The notes under the pieces are model-generated. The model saw only the letters and a program-made list of their open reading frames with translations, was not told where the DNA came from and did not search any database. Below are positions 19,143 to 27,982 of a stretch of 64,000 nt of DNA, piece after piece (position 1 is the first letter of the stretch; each line of letters begins with the position of its first letter). The DNA is taken from contig JACKPU010000003.1 in the NCBI GenBank assembly GCA_024233285.1, positions 62,001 to 126,000 of the forward strand, in the 5' to 3' direction. This DNA is from Opitutaceae bacterium. Its GTDB lineage: Bacteria; Verrucomicrobiota; Verrucomicrobiia; Opitutales; Opitutaceae. The position numbers and the translations under genes are program-made.

Positions 19143-19143
19143 A

Positions 19144-19854
19144 TCAAAGGGATTTGAGGGTTTCGTGAATGAGCTTGCTGGCGGAAGTGACAAACGCCGC
19201 GGCGTAGGTCGCACCTTTTTCGGCGGAGGAGGGACGCGGATCGGGTCCCCACACGGCATCGTCTTCGAGGGTGGGCACGCGATCAGCGGGCAGACGCGCG
19301 AGATCCACGCAGTCCGGATCGGTGTGCATGAGGAACGAAACTTCGCCAAGGGCCGCGTGGTTCACGATGACGATGTCCTTGTCGATCAGGTCGGTTTCCG
19401 AGGTGGCGATGATGCGCGTGTCGGATTGGGTGGCGTTGAACTTGGCCGCTTCGTCCTTGATGATGTCGTAGTGCGGTTGGCCGACGTGGCCGCAGAGCGT
19501 GAACACCACGCGGAATTGTTCATCGGCCAGTTGTTCGAAGTGCTCACGAGCGAGGATGCGCAGCGTTTCTTCAGAAAAGTTGAGCGAGTGCCGTTTGTGA
19601 TTCAGGCCGGGTGCAAACTTGATCGTGTTGGCCGCGACATAGACCGGCGGCAGCACGAGTCCGCCGACCGCCTGCGCGAGTTGCACGCAGAGGCCGTGCG
19701 CCTTGAGCCCGTCGAGACCGACCGCAGCGTGTTTGCCGTGATATTCGAGCGCGCCCCACGGCAGGTAAGCCACGGGTTGCGCGGCGTGAATGCGTTCGAT
19801 TTCAGCGGGCATCAGCCGCTCGTAGCGGCCCCAGGCGGGAGCAGTGGAAGACAT
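19144..19854 (-). CDS. Creatininase-family amidohydrolase
   Basis: A 236-residue member of the creatininase (creatinine amidohydrolase) family, metal-dependent hydrolases of cyclic or linear amides. The motif YLPWGALEYHGKHAAVGLDG keeps the Glu, His and Asp metal ligands, and TLCGHVGQPHYD stands where relatives have GHGGN. That change and the short length suggest a substrate other than creatinine. The start is the ATG at 19854 (MSSTAPAWGRYERLMPAEIE); longer in-frame starts cross an intergenic stretch. It heads a three-gene run with the reductase and the VanY-like peptidase. Confidence 0.85.
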   Translation of the reverse strand: MSSTAPAWGRYERLMPAEIERIHAAQPVAYLPWGALEYHGKHAAVGLDGLKAHGLCVQLAQAVGGLVLPPVYVAANTIKFAPGLNHKRHSLNFSEETLRILAREHFEQLADEQFRVVFTLCGHVGQPHYDIIKDEAAKFNATQSDTRIIATSETDLIDKDIVIVNHAALGEVSFLMHTDPDCVDLARLPADRVPTLEDDAVWGPDPRPSSAEKGATYAAAFVTSASKLIHETLKSL

Positions 19855-20028
19855 GGTTTGCCAGCGAAGCAACGGGGCATGGGGCCGCCAAGGCAATTGT
19901 GGCCGAATTGTTGCACGGAAATCTGCGGCCTGCATTGCCATTGCCGCAACCATGCGCTTTCGTGGGGGCTTGAGTCGGTTCCAACCGGAACCGCCCCTCT
20001 TCGGTTCAACCCTCAACCCCTGTAATAC

Positions 20029-20472
20029 ATGGCTACGTTTATTCCTCTTATCAGCTCCGGCACCGCCGGTCCGCTCGGCGTGTTGCATCTGCCCCGTCTC
20101 TGGCTCAAGGTTTCGCTGGAAGCCCGCGGCAAACTCGATTCGCGCTATCCTGGCGTGGGCCAAGGTTACGACCAGATGACCATTGATGCGCTCGGACTCA
20201 AAACCGACGCCGTGGTCGCGTTCATCAAGGACCAGAAGCCGACCTACCCGCAGTTCGAAGCGTGGATCAAGGCCCAGCCGGGCGTGAAGCTCGATGCGGC
20301 CTCCGTGCAAAAGCACAACGCCGCCGTGCTCGGCTACATTCACGACGATGAAACCCGCAAGGGCATCCTCGCCAACAACGGTCTGCCGGATGATGCCAAC
20401 GCGCCGAAAGACGCCGTGCACCTCAACGACCTCGACAGCTGGCAGGAGTTTCACGACGCCGAGCTGAAGTGA
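20029..20472 (+). CDS. DUF5069 protein
   Basis: A 147-residue soluble protein of unknown function. The pattern GPLGVLHLPRLWLKVSLEAR, then YDQMTIDALGLKTDAVVAFI and a charged C-terminus with LNDLDSWQEFHD, is that of DUF5069, which I know mainly from Verrucomicrobiota and Planctomycetota. It stands alone, diverges from the creatininase gene and ends in a strong terminator, so it is probably a single-gene transcript. Confidence 0.85.
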   Translation: MATFIPLISSGTAGPLGVLHLPRLWLKVSLEARGKLDSRYPGVGQGYDQMTIDALGLKTDAVVAFIKDQKPTYPQFEAWIKAQPGVKLDAASVQKHNAAVLGYIHDDETRKGILANNGLPDDANAPKDAVHLNDLDSWQEFHDAELK

Positions 20473-20499
20473 GATCGGCTTCAGTTTCTGTTTAAGCCA

Positions 20500-20531
20500 A
20501 ACGCCGCCCATATGAGGCGGCGTTTTTCTTT
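20500..20531 (+). terminator. Intrinsic terminator after the DUF5069 gene
   Basis: AACGCCGCC-CATATGA-GGCGGCGTT is a 9-bp perfect stem followed by TTTCTTTT. The reverse strand also has an A-rich flank, so it may stop trxB transcription too. Confidence 0.9.
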
Positions 20532-20549
20532 TCAGGGTATGGTTTGGTT

Positions 20550-21494
20550 TCAGCCGCCGTGCTCGGCGAGCCAGCGTTCGGCTTCGATCGCGGCCTGGCA
20601 GCCCATGCCGGCGGCAGTGATCGCCTGACGATAAACGTGATCCGAACAATCGCCCGCGACGTAAACACCGGGGACGTTGGTGCGGACTTGCGAACCGGGC
20701 TGAGTCTTGAAGTAGCCGTTTTCGTCCACCTCAATCGCCGGCGTGAAGGCCTTGCTGTTCGGAATGTGGCCGATGGCGACGAAGATCCCTTTGACCGGGA
20801 GGACGCGTTCCTCGCCCGACTTGACGTGCTTGATCTTCAGGCCGCTGACGGCGCCCTCGGCGACGCCTTCGACCGCAACCGGCACGGAATCCCAGACCAT
20901 CTCGATCTTTTCGTGCGAGGTGGCGCGATCGGCCATGATCTTGGAAGCGCGCAGCGAATCGCGGCGGTGGACCAGATAAACTTTGCTGGCGAAGCGGGTG
21001 AGAAACAGTGCTTCTTCGGCCGCGCTATCGCCGCCGCCGATGACGGCGACTTCCATCTTGCGGTAAAACGCGCCGTCGCAGGTCGCGCAAGTGGTCACGC
21101 CCTTGCCGCCGTAAAGTTCCTTTTCTCCGGGGATGCCGGTCATGCGCGGCGAAGCACCGGTGGCGATGATCACGGTCTTGGCGAGGATGGTGCGGTCGCC
21201 GAGCACGAGTTTGCGCGGCATCGAATCGAAATCGACTGAAGTGACGAGCGCCTGTTCAAAGCGGGTGCCGAAGCGCGTGGCTTGTTCACGCATGTTCTGG
21301 GTGAGTTGAAACCCATCAACGCCTTCGGGAAAGCCGGGGAAGTTTTCCACCTCGCTGGTGGTCGTGAGCTGGCCGCCGGGCAGCGGTCCTTCGAGGACGA
21401 GCGGGTTGAGACTGGCCCGGGCGGTGTAAATGGCGGCGGTCAGGCCGGCGCAGCCGGTGCCGATGATGACGACGTTTTCAACGGAAGTGGACAT
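20550..21494 (-). CDS. trxB: Thioredoxin-disulfide reductase
   Basis: FAD enzyme that reduces thioredoxin with NADPH in the cytoplasm. The 314-residue protein has an N-terminal FAD site (VVIIGTGCAGLTAAIYTARA), the redox-active CATC in GVTTCATCDGAFYRK, an NADPH site (VAVIGGGDSAAEEALFLTRF) and the C-terminal FAD block GVYVAGDCSDHVYRQAITAA. Length and domain order are standard. It is convergent with the DUF5069 gene. Confidence 0.97.
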   Translation of the reverse strand: MSTSVENVVIIGTGCAGLTAAIYTARASLNPLVLEGPLPGGQLTTTSEVENFPGFPEGVDGFQLTQNMREQATRFGTRFEQALVTSVDFDSMPRKLVLGDRTILAKTVIIATGASPRMTGIPGEKELYGGKGVTTCATCDGAFYRKMEVAVIGGGDSAAEEALFLTRFASKVYLVHRRDSLRASKIMADRATSHEKIEMVWDSVPVAVEGVAEGAVSGLKIKHVKSGEERVLPVKGIFVAIGHIPNSKAFTPAIEVDENGYFKTQPGSQVRTNVPGVYVAGDCSDHVYRQAITAAGMGCQAAIEAERWLAEHGG

Positions 21495-21734
21495 GGTGAC
21501 GAAGGGTGGATTTCAGCCGTAACATAGCACACTTGGGAAGGGCAAAGTGCCCGGGCCAAGCATTTAGGCCAATTTGTGCGCTTCCCGGTCACGCGCCCCG
21601 CCGGGAATGCCCGATCCAGAATGAAGTGACGCAACGAAAACGTCCGCGACTACCTCAAGGCTGACGGGTGGAAGCATTGGCGTTAGGGCGGCAAGCGCTC
21701 GATTCTGTCCGCGATGAAGGCGATGCAGTCAGCC

Positions 21735-22460
21735 TCACCGCGGCTTCTCGGCTTCCAAACGGAAAAATGTCCACGTCGCCCCCACGCCATCCGATGTCGC
21801 GTATGCTTGCGCGTAAGCGTGAAGGAGTCTTTTCAATTTGCCCACTGGCATGGGTCGGCCAATCACGGTGGCCCCGGTGCCATGCAGCCGTTTGAGCAGC
21901 ACCAGAGCCGAGGGATAGTAGTAGCGACGGGTGGTGGTTTCGGCCCGCAGCACTTTGAAGCCGGCTTGCTCCGCGTAGCTCCGCCAATCTGCTGCGCTGT
22001 GCCAGCCAAAGCGCCGGTCGGCCGGGAGGAGCGATTCCAGTTCGGTCAGTGACGGACTGACGTAGATACCCGAAATTATCTTTCCGCCGGGGCGGAGCAA
22101 ATCGCGCCACTGACGCAAGGTAGTCGTGGGAGCGGGGGACCACTGCAACACGCTGCATGATGCGACGTAGTCCCACGCGGCGGGGCTGAGCGCAGGTTGC
22201 CAGGCGTCTTGGATGATCCATCGGATATGCGGCAGCGCCTGTTTACTCTCCTCAACCATTTGCGGCGCGATGTCACTGGCCTGCACCTCGTGGCAGGACC
22301 TGGCCAGATACCGTGTGAAGTTGCCGGTGCCCGCTCCGAATTCCACACACTTGCCAATCGATTGTGTGTTGGGCAACCACTCGGCGACCCATGCTGCCGT
22401 GTCACGCTGGATATGTGCGTGATGATCGTAGGCCGCCGCTTTGCGATCAAAAGCCAGCAT
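21735..22460 (-). CDS. bioC: BioC-like malonyl-ACP O-methyltransferase
   Basis: SAM-dependent methyltransferase. BioC caps malonyl-ACP so that the fatty-acid machinery can build pimeloyl-ACP for biotin. In the 241-residue product the SAM site is CVEFGAGTGNFTRYLA, with DIAPQM, a BioC-like FDRKAAAYDHHAHIQR start, and SCSVLQWSPAPTTTLRQWRD, which matches the BioC 'ALQWV-D' region. The start overlaps the end of the BioH-like gene by 14 bases, and this pairing is the best support for the name. No other bio gene is in the window. Confidence 0.8.
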   Translation of the reverse strand: MLAFDRKAAAYDHHAHIQRDTAAWVAEWLPNTQSIGKCVEFGAGTGNFTRYLARSCHEVQASDIAPQMVEESKQALPHIRWIIQDAWQPALSPAAWDYVASCSVLQWSPAPTTTLRQWRDLLRPGGKIISGIYVSPSLTELESLLPADRRFGWHSAADWRSYAEQAGFKVLRAETTTRRYYYPSALVLLKRLHGTGATVIGRPMPVGKLKRLLHAYAQAYATSDGVGATWTFFRLEAEKPR

Positions 22461-23103
22461 GACGATTCGAGGTGAACATGGCGGGGAGAAGCTGGCGGTA
22501 GTCGTGACCGCAGCCGGCGATGATCTGCAGATCAGGACAACGCTCCGTCAAGGTCTTGGCATCAGTCAGGGGATCAGCTTGTCCGGCGAAGAGCCGGGCG
22601 CGGGCGACGGTGTTGGGATCAGCGCTTAGGCCGCCGAGTGCATCCAGTCCCCACCGCAGATCGGATTTCGCGTAAGGCAGAGAGTCCGCGAAGCAATCGC
22701 CCATGCCGGCCAGCCGCAGATAGAGTCGGATGGCGCTGAGCGGATCCTTGTCGAACTTCACGGTGACCGCCAGGCGCGAGCGCCCGGGGGTTGTGCCACC
22801 ATGGCCGGCCTCCGCGTCAAACGCCAGGATGGGTGCGACACCCAGAATTGCAGGAATGGTGGCGGGAACGGGGGTGGACAGCACGAGTAATGCTCCGAGC
22901 GAGTAGCCGGCCAGCACATCCGGCTTGAGCGCCAATGCCTCGTCGAGGGCGCTGGCGGAGGGGGGCAGCACCTGGTGCGTGGCAGCGGGGTGCAGAGTTT
23001 GCGCCAAAGCGCCGAAGTCTTGTGGTCTAATCCCCCAGCCGCTGATCCAAACCCAGCGTGATTGAGGCTGGTCAAATTGCGGAAGTGCCGGCTTGGAGTC
23101 CAT
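22447..23103 (-). CDS. BioH/BioG-like α/β-hydrolase
   Basis: Probable pimeloyl-ACP methyl ester esterase, removing the methyl group that BioC adds. The 218-residue protein is a short α/β-hydrolase with the nucleophile elbow LAGYSLGALLVLS (Ser), Asp in FAGQADPLTDAK and His in AGCGHDYRQLL. The N-terminal WVWISGWGIRPQDFGALAQ, a strand followed by GWG, is as in BioH. The overlap with bioC supports the role; without it I would call only an α/β-hydrolase. Confidence 0.75.
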   Translation of the reverse strand: MDSKPALPQFDQPQSRWVWISGWGIRPQDFGALAQTLHPAATHQVLPPSASALDEALALKPDVLAGYSLGALLVLSTPVPATIPAILGVAPILAFDAEAGHGGTTPGRSRLAVTVKFDKDPLSAIRLYLRLAGMGDCFADSLPYAKSDLRWGLDALGGLSADPNTVARARLFAGQADPLTDAKTLTERCPDLQIIAGCGHDYRQLLPAMFTSNRHAGF

Positions 23104-23118
23104 CGCGATTCCCGAAGG

Positions 23119-23778
23119 TCAGCCGTGATCAAACAGCAAACGATGCACCAGCCCAGCAAAACGTGATTGGCGGGGCACGCCATGGTTCAACCATCCGATT
23201 ACATCGAACACCCGGCAGGATCGTTGAAACATGTGGGAGCCATCTTCAATCCAGTCAGGCACCGCGATGCCGTGGTGAATTTTGGCCTCGCGATAATGCG
23301 GCGTGTCAGGGTGGAACGCCACGGAGTTGGGCAATCGCAGCGCATTCCAGCGCGTGATGTCTTCAGGTTGATACTTGCGACGACCGAGATCGATTTTGAT
23401 GCGCAAGGTTTCCCAATCGATCAATCGGCGGCGACGCTCAAATTTTCTGATGAAGTCCTCCGCTGTCTTGTAGTGTTGCCCGAACAACCGGGCGTGACGC
23501 GTATGCAGGATCGGATATCCCCATAGATGCGCGGAGACTTCCAAGATATCCAACGCGCCGGGTTCCCGCATGAGTTCAAGGACGGTGATGTATTCGCAGG
23601 GCGTGAAGCCCATGCTTACAAACGGCGAAGTGCAGGGCATTTCGTATTCGCCATAAAGCCGCCCGGCCCAGCAATCATCGCTGATCAACGTGTAGGTTGG
23701 CCGTTGCAAACGCCTCCTCACATATCCTGCCGCGACGCGATGACGCAGGGATTTCAGGGACGATCTGATCGCTGACAT
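23119..23778 (-). CDS. DUF1919 family protein
   Basis: A 219-residue protein resembling DUF1919 proteins of polysaccharide gene clusters. The N-terminal segment TYTLISDDCWAGRLYGEYEM, followed by CTSPFVSMGF, matches the family's 'I-S-N-N-C-W-G-G-x-x-Y...T-P' opening. The C-terminal half is rich in Arg, His and aromatic residues. No signal peptide or membrane helix is seen. It lies between the helicase gene (12 bases) and the BioH-like gene (15 bases) on the same strand, so a shared transcript is likely though the functions look unrelated. Confidence 0.75.
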   Translation of the reverse strand: MSAIRSSLKSLRHRVAAGYVRRRLQRPTYTLISDDCWAGRLYGEYEMPCTSPFVSMGFTPCEYITVLELMREPGALDILEVSAHLWGYPILHTRHARLFGQHYKTAEDFIRKFERRRRLIDWETLRIKIDLGRRKYQPEDITRWNALRLPNSVAFHPDTPHYREAKIHHGIAVPDWIEDGSHMFQRSCRVFDVIGWLNHGVPRQSRFAGLVHRLLFDHG

Positions 23779-23790
23779 GAATGACGGGCG

Positions 23791-25803
23791 TTACCAACCG
23801 AAGCTGCGCTTGATCCGCAATGGCTCGTAGAGATCGCTGGGGATTTCGAGCAGGAAGCGGCTGGGGGTGAGCATCATGCCGCCGGGGCCGCCGCGGGTGG
23901 CGATCTTGGGGTAGCTGAGATAGAGTTCGTTCTTCGCGCGGGTCACGGCGACGTAGAACAGGCGGCGCTCTTCCTCGACGTCGCCGGCCTCGATTGAGCG
24001 GCGTCCGGGGAACTGGCCGTCGGCGAGGCCGATCAGGAAGACGACGTCGTATTCGAGTCCCTTGGCTTGATGCACGGTGGTGAGCCGCACGGCCTCGGCC
24101 TCGGGATCGACGTGTCGGTCACTGGTCTCGCTGTTGAGGAGCACTATCTGTGCGAGCAGATCCTGCATGTTGTCGAAGCGCGCGGCGAACCCGACCAAGG
24201 CCTTCAATTCCTCCAGCCGCTCAACGTAATCGGCGAAGGCGCCCTTCAGGTAGTCGCCATACCAGCCGTCGATCGCGGTTTCGACCGCGGCGGAGGGCGG
24301 GGCGCTCTCCAGCAGTTCCGACACCTGTTTGAGTGAGTCGCAGAAGTTGCCCCAATCCTCGCGCGCGTCCTTCGCGACCTTGCTCTTCACGTCGTCGGTG
24401 GCGAGCGCGTCGAGGAAGTTCTGCTGCATCATCGTCGCGTGTTCGAGCGCGGCGGCATGGATCTTCTGCGCGCCTTTCTCGCCGACCTTGGGCAGCAGCA
24501 CGGCGATGCGCTGCCACGCCTGCGTGTCGGAGGGGTTGTAAACGAAACGCAGTAGCGCCACGAGATCGCGCACATGCTGACGTTCGAAAAACTTCACGCC
24601 GCTGGTGATTTGATAGGGAATGCCGGCGCGGGAGAGCGCGAGCTGCACCTCAAGCGCCAGAAAATGGGAGCGGTAGAGAATGGCGATCTCACTGGCGGAC
24701 ACGCCCTCGTCTTCGACCAGCGAGCGAATGCGCTTCAGGATGAACTCGGCCTGTTCGCGGTCGTCCATCGTCTGCACGACGAAGGGCTTTTGCATGTGCC
24801 CGCGCGAGGCCCGCAGCTCCTTGTCGAAGTGCCGTCCGGCGGGTTGCGCGAGCAGCACGGCGTTGGCCAATTCGAGAATCTCCGGCGTCGAGCGATAGTT
24901 GGTCTCGATGCGATGAATGACGGTGCCCGGGTGCCGGTGCTGGAACGTCATGATGTTCTCGAAATCCGCGCCGCGCCACGAATAGATGCACTGCGCGTCG
25001 TCGCCCACGGCCATCACGCGATGATGCGGCGCGAGCTTGTCCACGATCTGCGCCTGCAGCGTGTTGGTGTCTTGGTATTCGTCCACCAGCACATGGCGGA
25101 AGCGCTGACCGAAATACGCCGCGACCTCGGGCGCGGTGGTGAGCAACTTAAGCCAGAGCTCGAGCAGGTCATCGTAATCGACGACGTTTTGCTCGCGTTT
25201 GCGCTTTTCATAAGCCGTGGCGAACGGCTCGAAGCGATGCTGGATGTCCTGATACTGCGGGAAGTAGAGCGTGACGGTTTTCTGAATGCTGAGCTGCGTG
25301 TTGCGCGCGAGCGAAAGCACGTCGAACAGCGGACCGGGCCGCGGGTGGGTCTTGTCCTTGAAGAACGTCTTGTCCTCGGCCTCAACAGCTTGCTTGAGCA
25401 GCGACTCGGATTCGTCGGCGTCGAGAATTGTAAAGGTGCGCGGCAGCCCGATGGCCTCGCCGTAGATGCGCAGCGCGCGGTGGCCGAGCGAGTGGAACGT
25501 GCCGCCCCAGAACCGCTGCGGTTCGATTCCGGTGAGGTCCTGCACGCGGTGCAGCATTTCCTTGGCGGCCTTGTTGGTGAAGGTGAGCAGGAGGATTTCG
25601 CCGGGCTTGACGCCCTGCGAAAGCAGGTAGGCCACGCGGTAGGTGAGCGTGCGGGTCTTGCCGGAACCGGCGCCGGCGAGCACGAGCAGCGGTCCCGGCT
25701 CGGCCGTCACGGCGTTGTATTGCTCGTCATTGAGCAGCGCGCGGAAATCGATGGGCGGAATCGATTCGTGATTGCGGGGAGGGTCTAAAGTAAAATCGGC
25801 CAT
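23791..25803 (-). CDS. UvrD/PcrA/Rep-type DNA helicase
   Basis: Superfamily 1A 3'-5' DNA helicase for repair or replication-fork restart. The 670-residue protein carries all the motifs: Walker A LLVLAGAGSGKTRTLTYR, TFTNKAAKEM, DEYQDTNTLQ (Walker B), DAQCIYSWRGADFENI, ETNYRSTPEIL, TTVHQAKGLEYDVVFLIGL and FYVAVTRAKNELYLSY. The C-terminus is short, without the Tudor-like end of PcrA, so UvrD, PcrA and Rep cannot be told apart. It heads the run to bioC. Confidence 0.95.
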   Translation of the reverse strand: MADFTLDPPRNHESIPPIDFRALLNDEQYNAVTAEPGPLLVLAGAGSGKTRTLTYRVAYLLSQGVKPGEILLLTFTNKAAKEMLHRVQDLTGIEPQRFWGGTFHSLGHRALRIYGEAIGLPRTFTILDADESESLLKQAVEAEDKTFFKDKTHPRPGPLFDVLSLARNTQLSIQKTVTLYFPQYQDIQHRFEPFATAYEKRKREQNVVDYDDLLELWLKLLTTAPEVAAYFGQRFRHVLVDEYQDTNTLQAQIVDKLAPHHRVMAVGDDAQCIYSWRGADFENIMTFQHRHPGTVIHRIETNYRSTPEILELANAVLLAQPAGRHFDKELRASRGHMQKPFVVQTMDDREQAEFILKRIRSLVEDEGVSASEIAILYRSHFLALEVQLALSRAGIPYQITSGVKFFERQHVRDLVALLRFVYNPSDTQAWQRIAVLLPKVGEKGAQKIHAAALEHATMMQQNFLDALATDDVKSKVAKDAREDWGNFCDSLKQVSELLESAPPSAAVETAIDGWYGDYLKGAFADYVERLEELKALVGFAARFDNMQDLLAQIVLLNSETSDRHVDPEAEAVRLTTVHQAKGLEYDVVFLIGLADGQFPGRRSIEAGDVEEERRLFYVAVTRAKNELYLSYPKIATRGGPGGMMLTPSRFLLEIPSDLYEPLRIKRSFGW

Positions 25804-25872
25804 GCTGGTCAGCCTTCGCCCGGGCTAAGGCTGATTCGTCCGGCGGCATGTTTCCGCAGGCGAAGCGGTCGT

Positions 25873-25905
25873 GGTTTGAGCTCAAAATCCATGAGAGCTC
25901 AAACC
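25873..25905. repeat. Perfect 11-bp inverted repeat
   Basis: GGTTTGAGCTC and GAGCTCAAACC face each other across an 11-base loop, in the 179-base gap between the helicase start and the first PEP-CTERM gene. No T-run follows on either strand, so it is not a standard terminator. Confidence 0.7.
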
Positions 25906-25982
25906 CTCGTGCAAAGTTGCGCGGAGGCAAAGCGGAAAACTCACCGGCGGGGTGCAGTCCCGGCCGGCGGATCGACGGAGGT

Positions 25983-26681
25983 TTAGCGTCGGCGTCGCAG
26001 CATGACCACGGCAAGCACGCCGCATCCGGCCAGCAACGCGTAGGTGGAAGGTTCGGGCACCGGAGCGAGAGCGGGGGCGGAGATACTGCCCTGAACGCTG
26101 CCAGCCCCGTTATTGTAATAGATCTTGAGATTCGAGGCGTTGGTGTTGGTCAGATCGTAATTGGACAGGTCCAGCGAACCGATCGGGGTGCTGCGGCTGA
26201 GGGCGCCATTGGTATAGATGCCGCCAAGCGAAATGTTGAGGTTGTCGACATTCAGCCCGAAAATCGTGCCGGTGGTCAGATTGGCGCCACCCCACGCAGT
26301 GGTGAATTGGATGCTGTGATAGGTATTATTATTGGTATCGTTGTTAATCGTGAACGAACCTTGGTTGGCCAACGCGCTGGTCGTAAAATCCCCTGATTGT
26401 CCACTCAGCGTCAGCTCAAAGGCGGTGAGCCGAAACTGTCCTTGCGTGGCCGAGCTGTTGAGTGCTGCAGCGCTCGTGTCCCACGTGAGAGTGGCGGTCC
26501 AGGATGTGCCGACCGGAAATTCTGTGGTGAAGGTGGACGGCGCTCCAAAACCGTTCCACGTGGTGACACCGGAGAGCGTGGTGGAGTAAGTCTGGGCCGA
26601 GACGGAGGGAAGCAAGGCGGTGGAGAACAGCGCCAGGCAGCCCAACATGGGGCGAAGGATACGGGTCAGGTGGATTGGCAT
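25983..26681 (-). CDS. PEP-CTERM sorting-domain protein 1
   Basis: Exported protein of 232 residues with a signal peptide (LGCLALFSTALLPSVSAQ), a β-rich Thr/Ser/Asn-rich body and a C-terminal sorting tag: VPEPSTYALLAGCGVLAVVM followed by four Arg residues. The tag is processed by an exosortase, which is not in this window. The body (TWTATLTWDT-like, FELTLSGQSGDFT) resembles the second PEP-CTERM protein, so they are probably paralogues. A NarL-type palindrome lies 39 bases before the start. Confidence 0.92.
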   Translation of the reverse strand: MPIHLTRILRPMLGCLALFSTALLPSVSAQTYSTTLSGVTTWNGFGAPSTFTTEFPVGTSWTATLTWDTSAAALNSSATQGQFRLTAFELTLSGQSGDFTTSALANQGSFTINNDTNNNTYHSIQFTTAWGGANLTTGTIFGLNVDNLNISLGGIYTNGALSRSTPIGSLDLSNYDLTNTNASNLKIYYNNGAGSVQGSISAPALAPVPEPSTYALLAGCGVLAVVMLRRRR

Positions 26682-26693
26682 AGTTACTTCACA

Positions 26694-26718
26694 CCTTACC
26701 AGCTGCCATGGTAAGAAC
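26694..26718 (-). promoter_or_regulatory. Leader hairpin of PEP-CTERM gene 1
   Basis: On the minus strand CTTACCA-TGGCAGC-TGGTAAG gives a 7-bp stem between the 7-2-7 palindrome and the start codon. It could affect transcript stability or translation. Confidence 0.4.
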
Positions 26719-26720
26719 CA

Positions 26721-26736
26721 TACGCATACATGCGTA
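26721..26736 (-). promoter_or_regulatory. NarL-type 7-2-7 palindrome, site 1
   Basis: TACGCAT-AC-ATGCGTA has perfect 7-base arms and a 2-base spacer, the spacing used by NarL/LuxR-type regulators (TACYYMT heptamers). It differs from that heptamer at one position (G for Y). It lies 39 bases before PEP-CTERM gene 1. Sites 2 (40650-40665) and 3 (63125-63140) are nearly identical. Confidence 0.65.
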
Positions 26737-26759
26737 TGATCGCCGTCATGGAAGACGCT

Positions 26760-27884
26760 TCAGAGCAACGCGAGATCGTTGCGGTGGATGATCTCGCGGC
26801 GTTTGCGGTGGGGATGACGCGCGGCGACGGCGTCGCTCTTCAAACCCGCGATGCTCGGAATCTCGTCGTGACTGTAGGCGGTTTTGCCGCGGGCGATCAC
26901 GGTGCCGTCGGGACCGGCGACATTGACGACCTCACCGGCGGCGAATTCGCCGAACGCGTGGGTCACGCCGACCGCGAGCAAACTGCGGCCTTGTTCGCGG
27001 AGAACGGGCACGGCGTTTTCGTTGATGTAGATCGTGCCGCTGGGGCGTTGGAAATAGGCAAGCCAGCGCTTCCTTGCTTCCATCGGCAAACCGCCGGGGG
27101 CAAAGAACGTGCCGGAGCCCTCGCCGCGCAGCAGCCGGGTAATGATATCGGGCTCAGCCCCGCTGGCGATGAACACGCCGCAGCCGGCGCGACCGGCGAG
27201 TTTGGCGGCGGCGATTTTGGACACCATGCCGCCGACGGCGGTTTCGCTGGTGGTGCCGCCGGCCATGGCCTCGATCTCGGGCGTGATCTTCTCGACGACG
27301 GAAACGATCTGCTTGGTGCCTTTGAAATCAACGAGGCCGGGGGCGGTGGAGAGAATGAAAAGATATTGGGCGTGGGTCACGCTCGCGACCATGGCGGAGA
27401 GCATGTCGTTGTCGCCGAAGCGGAGCAGGGCGCGGATCTCCGCGGCACTGACCGTATCGTTCTCGTTGATCACGGGAACGGTGCCGTAGGCGATCAACGC
27501 TTCGAGCGTGTCCTTGACCGACAGATGGCGATCGCGGCTGCGCAGGTCCTCGTGGGTGAGCAAGACCTGGGCGACGGTGATGCCGTGCGGCGTGAAACCG
27601 GTCTGCCAGGTTTGCATGAGCAGGCTTTGGCCGACGGCGGCGCAGGCCTGTTTTTTGGTGACATCGGTCGGCCGGCGTTTGAGGCCGAGCCGGCCCATGC
27701 CGAGGCCGACGGCGCCGGAAGAAACGATGATCACCTCCATGCCGGACGCGCGCAGGGCGGCGACCTGTGCGCAGACCGCGGCGATGCGCGCTGCGTCGAG
27801 TTCGCCGATGCCGCGCGTGAGCACGCCGGTGCCGAGCTTGATCACGATGCGCCGTGGCGCGGGATTATGCAGGGCAGACTTCAC
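26760..27884 (-). CDS. proB: Glutamate 5-kinase
   Basis: First step of proline synthesis: phosphorylates the γ-carboxyl of glutamate. The 374-residue protein has the amino-acid-kinase domain (RRIVIKLGTGVLTRGIGELD, EVIIVSSGAVGLGMGRLGLK, VPVINENDTVSAAEI, RFGDNDMLSAMVAS, GTTSETAVGGMVSKIAAAKL) and a C-terminal PUA domain (SGTIYINENAVPVLREQGRS, ARGKTAYSHDEI). Length and order are standard. proA is not adjacent. It is on the same strand as frr and pyrH, with a 98-base gap that holds a palindrome. Confidence 0.96.
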   Translation of the reverse strand: MKSALHNPAPRRIVIKLGTGVLTRGIGELDAARIAAVCAQVAALRASGMEVIIVSSGAVGLGMGRLGLKRRPTDVTKKQACAAVGQSLLMQTWQTGFTPHGITVAQVLLTHEDLRSRDRHLSVKDTLEALIAYGTVPVINENDTVSAAEIRALLRFGDNDMLSAMVASVTHAQYLFILSTAPGLVDFKGTKQIVSVVEKITPEIEAMAGGTTSETAVGGMVSKIAAAKLAGRAGCGVFIASGAEPDIITRLLRGEGSGTFFAPGGLPMEARKRWLAYFQRPSGTIYINENAVPVLREQGRSLLAVGVTHAFGEFAAGEVVNVAGPDGTVIARGKTAYSHDEIPSIAGLKSDAVAARHPHRKRREIIHRNDLALL

Positions 27885-27941
27885 GGGTTTGAAAGGGTAG
27901 GGGCCGATCTCCGAGCGGCCCGCGAGAATGTGCGGTGGTCC

Positions 27942-27962
27942 GGCCCGCCCGGAGGTCGGGCC
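27942..27962. repeat. REP-like palindrome between proB and frr
   Basis: GGCCCG-CCCGGAGGT-CGGGCC forms a 6-bp stem flanked by GTAGG on the minus strand. It resembles the GC-rich GTAG-headed hairpins at 33317-33334, 44977-44996 and 50187-50207. No T-run follows. Confidence 0.5.
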
Positions 27963-27982
27963 CTACCTGAAGCAGGCGCGCC

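Noticed and set aside
25925..25980. GGCGGGGTGCAGTCCCGGCCGGCGG resembles one arm of an FMN riboswitch.
   Set aside because: The second conserved half of the RFN element is absent, no riboflavin gene follows, and the stretch runs into the end of a PEP-CTERM gene.
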